DNA of 5,765 nt from Candidatus Poseidoniaceae archaeon. GTDB lineage: Archaea > Thermoplasmatota > Poseidoniia > Poseidoniales > Poseidoniaceae. Positions 1 through 5,159 of this stretch are shown here, in pieces. Each line of letters opens with the position of its first letter. The stretch's first letter is position 1. The stretch lies in NCBI GenBank assembly GCA_029250345.1, contig JAQXFL010000093.1, forward strand, positions 1 through 5,765, written 5' to 3'. The notes under the pieces were generated by a model that searched no databases, was not told the origin of the DNA, and saw nothing but the letters and a program-made list of their open reading frames with translations. Position numbers and translations under genes: made by a program.

Positions 1-1068
1 AAAAACGGAATTGACGCAGTTCAAAGTGTGTTCCCTGGCGGGAGCATTACTGGCTGTCCCCGCACAGTCGTATGTGCCGCAATCGATGAGATTGAACAAC
101 GCCCTCGCTCGTTTTGGACAGGCTCGATTGGCTGGATAGATGTGCATTCTGGAGCATGTTCACTGAATATTGCCATTCGTACTTTAATCGCTAAAAAGCA
201 GCGCAAACAGTGGCTCGGAAGTATTGCCGCTGGCGGAGGAATTACCATCGGTTCTGACCCAAAAACAGAAGTTGAGGAAGCAAAATGGAAAGCTGCAGCA
301 CTCCGCGAAGCATGCGGCTGGATGGAACGTCAACAATCTTCACTGCCTGCAGGAAAACTTGCAACACATCCTCTTCGTATCGAAGCACCACCTAAAACGA
401 TGCGTGTGGGGAAGGTAGATTTTATCGAGGGGAACGAGGACTGTTCCAATGGAATTCTTCTCATCGATAACCTCGACTCGTTCACATTGAACATTGCACA
501 CGCAGTGTCAGGTCTTGGTCGAGATGTTAGCGTCCTCAAATCGAGAAACAGCCACCCACATTCAAATTGGAGTACTGAAGAAGTAAAACACCTCATAGAG
601 CGCACCAATCCAACGCACATTATCCTCGGGCCTGGACCTGGTAAACCAACGGACTCTCCACTTACAATGGCTATTGCGTCTGCAGCCCTTTCGGGAGACA
701 TTTCCATTCCCCTACTCGGTATTTGCTTAGGCCATCAAGCCATTGGATTGGCCGCAGGCATGCAAGTTATCCGCTCCGAAAACGGACCTGTTCACGGCTC
801 ACCACGGCAATGCGTACACGAAGGAAAAGGATTGTTTTCCGGTATTGAATCTCCAACACCTTTTACGCGCTATAATTCTCTGTGCGTAGTACAATCTCAC
901 CCAAGTCAACTGGTTGTTACAGCAGCAGAAGAAGGCAACCAGATGATTATGGGGCTGCATCATGCGACGTTACCAATCCATAGTGTGCAATTCCACCCAG
1001 AATCAGTTGGCTCCCAAAACGGTCTAGAATTGCTGCAAAATTTCCTCTCGATTGAAGCGGATGCTTGA
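1..1068 (+). CDS. pabB: Fused aminodeoxychorismate/anthranilate synthase, PabB-PabA order, 5' partial
   Basis: The reading frame is open from base 1 (355 residues visible), so the start lies outside the window. Residues 11-19 give FPGGSITGC, the chorismate-enzyme signature. GSIGW (about 41-45) and AAGGGI (about 76-81) follow, then E-rich VEEAKWK. GSIG and GGGI are more like PabB than TrpE, which usually has GAVG and AGAGI. After a linker, a class I glutamine amidotransferase domain starts near residue 152 with ILLIDNLDSFT. It continues with GPGPGKP (about 210-216), nucleophile Cys242 in GICLGHQAI, and His332/Glu334 in FHPES, so the Cys-His-Glu triad is intact. The amidotransferase would hydrolyse glutamine and pass ammonia to the synthase domain, which aminates chorismate in the cytoplasm, giving aminodeoxychorismate (folate or related pterin route) or anthranilate (tryptophan). 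Oddities are Arg in place of the usual Lys in TGCPR, and YNSL instead of the common YHSL. The synthase-first order resembles TrpE-TrpG fusions, so anthranilate synthase remains possible. Confidence 0.85.
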   Translation, partial: KNGIDAVQSVFPGGSITGCPRTVVCAAIDEIEQRPRSFWTGSIGWIDVHSGACSLNIAIRTLIAKKQRKQWLGSIAAGGGITIGSDPKTEVEEAKWKAAALREACGWMERQQSSLPAGKLATHPLRIEAPPKTMRVGKVDFIEGNEDCSNGILLIDNLDSFTLNIAHAVSGLGRDVSVLKSRNSHPHSNWSTEEVKHLIERTNPTHIILGPGPGKPTDSPLTMAIASAALSGDISIPLLGICLGHQAIGLAAGMQVIRSENGPVHGSPRQCVHEGKGLFSGIESPTPFTRYNSLCVVQSHPSQLVVTAAEEGNQMIMGLHHATLPIHSVQFHPESVGSQNGLELLQNFLSIEADA

Positions 1069-1094
1069 AGAATCGGGAGCGATTGGAGAGATTT

Positions 1095-1101
1095 GAGGGA
1101 G
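1095..1101 (+). promoter_or_regulatory. Shine-Dalgarno site of the zinc-ribbon membrane protein gene
   Basis: GAGGGAG ends 4 bases before the ATG at 1106 and supports that start. The site lies in the 37-bp gap after the synthase stop codon. No promoter is evident in that gap, so co-transcription with the upstream synthase gene is plausible. Confidence 0.55.
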
Positions 1102-1105
1102 TACC

Positions 1106-1492
1106 ATGCCGACTTGCCGACATTGTTCAAGCACCTATTCTCGAGAGCAGTTCATCCATGGAAATGGACCGAACGCACAAGTTTGTGTCCGATGTGGCCT
1201 TGAGAAAGGACTGATCACGAAAGATCAAGCCACAAACATGTACGATGACTCTTTGCGCAGCTCCAGACTCCAAGCAATGGCGAGGAGGTACAGCGTTTTC
1301 ATGTATATCCCTCTGCTATGGACGCTGTGGATCATGGTTCTTAGCGATGTTAGCCCCTGGGGATGGTATTTCCTTGGATTGCTGGTCGTATTGACTCTAC
1401 TCGCACCGGTTTGGTTTATTTATCGAGGTGGCCAATACTCAGGGGACATGGCTCGACTCACTCCAGCGTATGAACGCCCAAAGGGTCACTGA
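1106..1492 (+). CDS. Small zinc-ribbon-like protein with two membrane helices, unknown function
   Basis: The protein has 128 residues, and its ATG is supported by GAGGGAG four bases upstream. An N-terminal Cys4 pattern (C4-x2-C7 and C27-x2-C30) looks like a zinc ribbon or small treble-clef knuckle. A short charged linker follows. Two hydrophobic segments at about 64-80 and 85-106, separated by the short turn DVSPWGW, would form a helical hairpin. The tail (about 107-128) is polar and ends in a charged segment. I do not recognise a named family; zinc-ribbon plus two-helix proteins are common, poorly described membrane proteins of archaea. The Cys domain probably faces the cytoplasm, because metal-thiolate knuckles usually do. 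It follows the synthase gene on the same strand after 37 bp. Its TGA stop directly abuts the stop of the oppositely transcribed ychF, with no spacer. Confidence 0.75.
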   Translation: MPTCRHCSSTYSREQFIHGNGPNAQVCVRCGLEKGLITKDQATNMYDDSLRSSRLQAMARRYSVFMYIPLLWTLWIMVLSDVSPWGWYFLGLLVVLTLLAPVWFIYRGGQYSGDMARLTPAYERPKGH

Positions 1493-2776
1493 TTACGACT
1501 TAGCGTGTATCTTGAGGACGTCTCCGTCGTTCATCTCATGTTCAGAGCCAACAACCCGACGAGTTCTTCCGTCAACGCCTCGAATGAACCCGTCACCAAG
1601 ATCGCTGTGAACTTTGTATGCGAGTTGTTTGGCTTGAATACCGGATGGGACGACGAAGGCATCTGGCAAAACTTTGCCATCACCGTCGGTCCAATGCGAT
1701 TCATCTTGAACGGGATAGACGACAATGTGGTCGAGTTCATCGAACAAGACGGTGTCAATCAACGGTGCAACACCAGTGCCGTTGTTGGTCGACAGGCGTT
1801 CAAGCATATGGTCCAAGGCCCTCGTTTGAGCCACCGAAAGTGATTCCGGATGTGTATATTCGAACGTTGATTCACCGGGCACATAACCAATCAAATCGGC
1901 TGAACTTGCACGGCGCAATGCAAGTTCTACATCCGCCATACATGAAACCAAGCAACCGGTAGATTCGATGCCTTGAAGCACTCCTTCAGGCGCAATATCA
2001 AACTTGTTTGCAGCAATATGAATTGGGAATAATATCCTGCGAACTTCAACGGCAAGTGCGGTGATAATCGAAGTATCCCAGTCCCAAGGAGTGCCAAGGG
2101 ATGTATGTTCTTTTTTGAAGGATTCAAAGGCAATCGATATCGATTGTGGTGTTGCTCCAAGTCCAGTGAGTTGCTCATAGATGTAGGTTATCAAGCCTTT
2201 TTCCCCTTCCGCTTGTACGCGTCGAACTCCTCTGGTCCAACCGTCGTTAAGAAGGCCTGAAATCCAAGCATCAAGTTCGACTCCAAGGAATTCGATTTCG
2301 TCGCGGATGCGTTGTTGAGCAACCTCTTTGCTCTGATTAGTACCTTGTGGATTGCCTTCAAGGTCCGTTGTTCCAGCGGCGTCAACAACTTGAATCAAAG
2401 CATCGCAATTTGCCAAGTCTGCTAAGAATGCGTTTCCTCGACCTTTTCCTTCACTTGCACCTGGGACGAGGCCAGCAATGTCGACTAAGAAACAAGGGAC
2501 AAGGCGACGATGCCCGACGCAAGAGCCTGTGCGTGGCTCACACAGACTCCCTTGACGCGGGTCGTCTTCACTGGTTGCTTTGAGACGCCCTTCAGATTCC
2601 AACCGCTCTCGAATATCCTTACAAGGGCACGGTAAACGAGCTGCTACGAAGGCAACGCCGACGTTCGGCTCAATGGTACAAAACGGGTAATTCGCGATAT
2701 CCACTTTTGCAAGAGTTGCTGCGCTAAAGAAGGTTGATTTTCCGACGTTCGGTTTACCAACCAATCCAATTTTCAC
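1493..2776 (-). CDS. ychF: YchF/OLA1-family ribosome-associated GTPase, archaeal type
   Basis: A 427-residue P-loop NTPase of the TRAFAC/Obg group. G1 is GKPNVGKS (7-14), followed by YPFCTIEPNVG (30-40), the conserved switch I region of the family. G3 is D99-I-A-G102 followed by LVPGASEGKGRGN. G4 is NKFD (257-260) and a G5-like segment is near 277-283. The C-terminal part from about 346 is a TGS domain, with VVPSGIQAKQLAYKVHSDLG and HEMNDGDVLKIH. YchF proteins bind ribosomes and act in translation or stress control. The bacterial and human members prefer ATP because G4 is altered; NKxD here predicts that GTP is usable. Cysteines 50, 52, 79 and 86 sit in the archaeal-type segment before G3, which looks about 15-20 residues longer than I remember for archaeal homologues. 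The start is GTG, chosen because MKIGLVGKPN aligns with the family N-terminus. It follows the membrane-protein gene by 24 bp, with only a weak AAGGCGGA ribosome site. Confidence 0.95.
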   Translation of the reverse strand: MKIGLVGKPNVGKSTFFSAATLAKVDIANYPFCTIEPNVGVAFVAARLPCPCKDIRERLESEGRLKATSEDDPRQGSLCEPRTGSCVGHRRLVPCFLVDIAGLVPGASEGKGRGNAFLADLANCDALIQVVDAAGTTDLEGNPQGTNQSKEVAQQRIRDEIEFLGVELDAWISGLLNDGWTRGVRRVQAEGEKGLITYIYEQLTGLGATPQSISIAFESFKKEHTSLGTPWDWDTSIITALAVEVRRILFPIHIAANKFDIAPEGVLQGIESTGCLVSCMADVELALRRASSADLIGYVPGESTFEYTHPESLSVAQTRALDHMLERLSTNNGTGVAPLIDTVLFDELDHIVVYPVQDESHWTDGDGKVLPDAFVVPSGIQAKQLAYKVHSDLGDGFIRGVDGRTRRVVGSEHEMNDGDVLKIHAKS

Positions 2777-2800
2777 AGTGATTCCGCCTTGAGGAGATAA

Positions 2801-4768
2801 TCACTCTTCTTCCGAGTCGAGAATTTCGTTACGGATTTTGGAAATCATGATGTCGAGTTCAGGGAGGTTCAAGCGACCATCACCATCAAGGTCAACTGCG
2901 TTGACAAGTCGGCCCATTTCCCATGGAGGCAAATCTGCAATGTTCGCCTTGGAAAGGGCTTCTCGGAATTCGAAGCCGTCTACCTCTCCCGATCCGTCAA
3001 GGTCGATTGAATTGAAGAATTCAAAGATGGATTGCTTGGACTGTTTGAGGAATTGTGCAAGCATGACGAGTTCTTCTGGCATGGGGTATTCTGCGACTTC
3101 ATCGTTGTGAAGTTGGGCTGAAACGCGAATCAAGGATGAGCCTCCTTCGTCTTCTTCGACCTCGCCAATGGTGAGGTTGGTGTCGATACCGACACCACGG
3201 CCGAGCAGAGTACGAATTGTCGTCGAACCCTCAACGAGTGTGTAAGAGTGGATGTCGCTTTGAACTGCCAAGTCAGCGTATGCTGCATTGTTTGGACGAC
3301 CGGTGTGGATCATCGAAAGTGCAGCCAAAATAGTTCCAAGTGTAACGAAGTAGAACATTGCTGCAGAAACGAGGAAGAATCCGTCGGTTGATGCCACAGC
3401 ATCTTCGATGCCAGAGTTCACTACAGCGTATGCTGTAAAGTCGCCAATGAGCGCTGATACCGTTGCTGTCACACCACCAATGATGGTGAACCAAACTGCG
3501 AGTTGTGCATTGCTTGCCTTTGCAAGTTGCTTTTGTGCAGCGAGTGGGTAGGAGGAGAAGATTGCTGCGAGCATCATCAAACCGCCGATGGTTGACATAA
3601 ATCCTGTATCGATGGTGTGAGCCATCGAACCAAGTTTGTCCATTCCAACAAACGTATCCATTCCAGTGAAGAAACCGCCAACGGCATAAATTGGGAGAAG
3701 CATCATTGCAGCAGTTGCGGCAAACGCACCTGGGCTCTTGACAATGCGTTCTGGGCTCGATGCGGCCGTCGCCACCATGTTTACTGAACCTGCAAACAAC
3801 GGAAGGAGGCCAATCGCCATGAGGATAGCCCCGATGTTCTGCAATAATTCGCCGCCATCAGCAGCAGATAGGAAGAAAGGAGGAACGGTAATGAAAAGGA
3901 AAAGCAAGTTTGTTTTCTGCATAGAAGCGGACCATACTGGTTTGCCTGCGGTGAATGGAATGATGTGGTACGCTGCAGCAAAGATAAGTGCGAGAGGAAC
4001 CCAACCGTTCAAGACTCTTTCAGCCAACCAAACTGTTTGAGTTGAATCGACAACGTCGCCAAAGAAAGCCAAGAACATGCTCACGATTTTCGCAACCAAA
4101 GCAAGAACGAGGAACCATGTGGTAGGGGACAGATCGTCGTGTTCCCGTTCTCCAATGGTGATGAAGACGTTGATGAGAAGTGCAATGTGAAGCATTGCTC
4201 CTACCAAAAGCAGGGAGATGTTCTGGATTGTTTCCAGCACTTCGTCTCCATTCGAAACATCGATGAGAGAGAAGACTGCGGGAAGCAAGAGAACGACGGT
4301 GGTCGATGCAGTAAGAAGAACTGCAACCATCGAAGCACTGGCTTCACTGGCCAAGCGGCCGTTGGAAGAACGTGATACAGCGATAAGAGCAGCACCGATT
4401 AACAAATAGTTCAGAGCAGTAGAAAAGAAAATTGCTGTGTAGTCGGTCAACATTGAACCGTCATCGTAGCTCCAACCAACACTGGATAATGAGTTCAAAG
4501 CGGTCGGATCATACCGGTGCCAGATTCCCAAGAACATGCTGAGAGCAGCCATGAAAAACCAAGCCATACCGAAACGCATCCAAGTTTTTGTCCCGCTGCC
4601 CGCTTTATCGTTAAACAAGTCAATGAGACCTGCTGGGGCTTTGTTGAGCAGGAATAAACCAACTTGTCGAAGTGGTTTTGCCATTCCGCCTATTCCCTTA
4701 ACCATGTAATTGGCAACAACGATGAGTGTTGCCAGAAGAAGACCTGCTGTAATGAATACTGTTTCCAT
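2801..4768 (-). CDS. Heme-copper-oxidase-like membrane protein lacking metal ligands, with C-terminal EF-hand pair
   Basis: A 655-residue protein with about 13 hydrophobic helices (near 3-22, 62-83, 106-131, 146-170, 184-206, 215-236, 251-272, 285-303, 308-334, 347-367, 389-411, 424-446, 461-486). A soluble region (about 490-580) and two EF-hands follow. The EF-hand loops are canonical: DLDGSGEVDGFE (589-600) and DLDGDGRLNLPE (626-637), each with acids at 1, 3, 12 and an oxygen ligand at 5 and 9. Helices 2-13 resemble heme-copper oxidase subunit I (ba3, cbb3, NorB) in order, length and remembered landmarks: an opening helix with RFGMAWFFMAALSMFLG, YHIIPFTAGKPVW after helix 7, PPFFLSAADGG at the end of helix 8, and AHTIDTGFMSTIGG entering helix 11. 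Heme and CuB histidine positions hold Tyr110, Arg251/Val252, Phe298-Ser301 and Phe390-Ser392 instead, so oxygen reduction is not expected. The ATG is backed by a strong ribosome site (4771-4782). The upstream 90-residue membrane protein is a likely partner. The fold assignment is from memory, not a computed alignment; the role is unknown. Confidence 0.85.
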   Translation of the reverse strand: METVFITAGLLLATLIVVANYMVKGIGGMAKPLRQVGLFLLNKAPAGLIDLFNDKAGSGTKTWMRFGMAWFFMAALSMFLGIWHRYDPTALNSLSSVGWSYDDGSMLTDYTAIFFSTALNYLLIGAALIAVSRSSNGRLASEASASMVAVLLTASTTVVLLLPAVFSLIDVSNGDEVLETIQNISLLLVGAMLHIALLINVFITIGEREHDDLSPTTWFLVLALVAKIVSMFLAFFGDVVDSTQTVWLAERVLNGWVPLALIFAAAYHIIPFTAGKPVWSASMQKTNLLFLFITVPPFFLSAADGGELLQNIGAILMAIGLLPLFAGSVNMVATAASSPERIVKSPGAFAATAAMMLLPIYAVGGFFTGMDTFVGMDKLGSMAHTIDTGFMSTIGGLMMLAAIFSSYPLAAQKQLAKASNAQLAVWFTIIGGVTATVSALIGDFTAYAVVNSGIEDAVASTDGFFLVSAAMFYFVTLGTILAALSMIHTGRPNNAAYADLAVQSDIHSYTLVEGSTTIRTLLGRGVGIDTNLTIGEVEEDEGGSSLIRVSAQLHNDEVAEYPMPEELVMLAQFLKQSKQSIFEFFNSIDLDGSGEVDGFEFREALSKANIADLPPWEMGRLVNAVDLDGDGRLNLPELDIMISKIRNEILDSEEE

Positions 4769-4770
4769 AC

Positions 4771-4782
4771 ATCACACCTCCT
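4771..4782 (-). promoter_or_regulatory. Strong Shine-Dalgarno site of the oxidase-like gene
   Basis: On the minus strand this reads AGGAGGTGTGAT, nearly the full complement of the archaeal 16S rRNA 3' end. The GGAGGTG core ends 6 bases before the ATG at 4768. It overlaps the TAG stop codon (4781-4783) of the upstream 90-residue gene. This favours coupled translation of the two proteins and fixes the start codon. Confidence 0.8.
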
Positions 4783-5053
4783 AATCGACAATGACCTCGC
4801 TGAGAAGTGAGGCGACAATAGCGCCAACACCGATGAGAATACCAATAAGGTAGTACCAAATTCCACTGCCACCGAGGTTTCCGATAAGTGGCACCAGTTC
4901 TCCGAGAAGCGGAATGTTATCCCACCCGAATACATTTGAGAATAAGGCGAGTAGGCCAAGGAGGGCAACGCTGAACAAGGTCAAGAAGACCCGATTGCTC
5001 GATGGTTCTCCTGTTCCAACGGTAACATCTGGTAGAGTAGTAGCGCTTGACAT
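4781..5053 (-). CDS. Small two-helix membrane protein, likely partner of the oxidase-like protein
   Basis: A 90-residue protein. The polar N-terminus (1-20, rich in Ser, Thr, Gly and Pro) has no obvious signal peptide. Two hydrophobic segments follow, at about 22-42 (FLTLFSVALLGLLALFSNVFG) and 64-86 (GIWYYLIGILIGVGAIVASLL). They are joined by a loop with DNIPLLGELVPLIGNLGGSG. There is no Cys, no His and no recognisable metal site, so nothing suggests a CuA subunit II. I do not recognise a family. The ATG at 5053 is supported by GGGTGATG five bases upstream. An overlapping ATG at 5060 is out of frame. The gene ends 12 bp before the 655-residue oxidase-like gene, and its stop codon lies inside that gene's ribosome-binding site. 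Together with the shared membrane location, this suggests the two products form a complex, perhaps with this protein as a small accessory subunit. Confidence 0.75.
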   Translation of the reverse strand: MSSATTLPDVTVGTGEPSSNRVFLTLFSVALLGLLALFSNVFGWDNIPLLGELVPLIGNLGGSGIWYYLIGILIGVGAIVASLLSEVIVD

Positions 5054-5057
5054 TTTT

Positions 5058-5065
5058 CATCACCC
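5058..5065 (-). promoter_or_regulatory. Shine-Dalgarno site of the 90-residue membrane protein gene
   Basis: The minus strand reads GGGTGATG, which matches the GGTGAT part of the archaeal ribosome-binding consensus. GGTGAT ends five bases before the ATG at 5053. Its presence means the transcript probably has a leader of at least about 15 bases, so this is not a leaderless mRNA. Confidence 0.6.
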
Positions 5066-5070
5066 ATACA

Positions 5071-5087
5071 TGACCCCATAGGGGTCA
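5071..5087. repeat. Perfect inverted repeat upstream of the two-gene membrane operon
   Basis: TGACCCC, then ATA, then GGGGTCA: two perfect 7-base arms around a 3-base centre. It lies 17 bases upstream of the start of the 90-residue gene and just before its ribosome-binding site. It could be an operator for a dimeric regulator near the transcription start, or a GC-rich hairpin in the mRNA leader. The symmetry is seen directly; the function is inferred. Confidence 0.6.
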
Positions 5088-5107
5088 ATCCGTCCACTCG
5101 CATTGCG

Positions 5108-5117
5108 GTGATAAACG
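5108..5117 (-). promoter_or_regulatory. Weak candidate TATA box for the membrane operon
   Basis: The minus strand reads GTTTATCAC, with TTTATC resembling part of the archaeal TATA consensus. A start site about 25 bases downstream would fall close to the 5071-5087 inverted repeat, leaving a leader of roughly 30 bases. An alternative AT-rich site is TTTTTTAATC at 5145-5154. The 106-bp gap between flanking genes is the only obvious place for a promoter serving the three minus-strand genes to the left. Confidence 0.25.
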
Positions 5118-5148
5118 TTCACTCCTCGCGAAGAGGTTTTTTCCGATT

Positions 5149-5154
5149 AAAAAA
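5149..5154 (-). terminator. Oligo-T tract after the RaSEA gene
   Basis: Five bases past the RaSEA stop codon the minus strand runs CCCCCTTTTTT. Archaeal RNA polymerase commonly terminates at such oligo-T runs without needing a hairpin. The tract is short, so leaky termination with read-through into the membrane operon is possible. Confidence 0.35.
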
Positions 5155-5159
5155 GGGGG

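Noticed and set aside
1061..1096. ATG overlapping the end of the synthase gene, opening an 11-codon frame
   Set aside because: It is too short, has no ribosome site of its own, and resembles no known leader peptide. The overlap with the stop region looks incidental.
1505..1962. Plus-strand open frames of about 112-114 codons
   Set aside because: They lie antisense inside ychF, whose frame is continuous and carries all family motifs. The antisense products are low-complexity and arginine-rich or otherwise unlike proteins.
3738..4040. Plus-strand 100-codon frame, and other antisense frames within the oxidase-like gene
   Set aside because: They are mirror frames of a long, well-composed membrane-protein gene, with no ribosome site and no recognisable product.
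2801..4768. Reading the 655-residue protein as a working terminal oxidase subunit I
   Set aside because: The remembered family motifs align but without the heme and CuB histidines, and no CuA-type subunit II or cytochrome gene is next to it in the window.
4690..4968. Minus-strand 92-codon frame overlapping both membrane genes
   Set aside because: It is an alternate frame crossing the boundary between the 90- and 655-residue genes. Both of those have good ribosome sites and it does not.
5122..5142. Possible hairpin CCTC-GCGAA-GAGG followed by six T residues on the plus strand
   Set aside because: It resembles a bacterial-type terminator, but no plus-strand gene ends here, the stem is only four pairs, and the organism appears archaeal.
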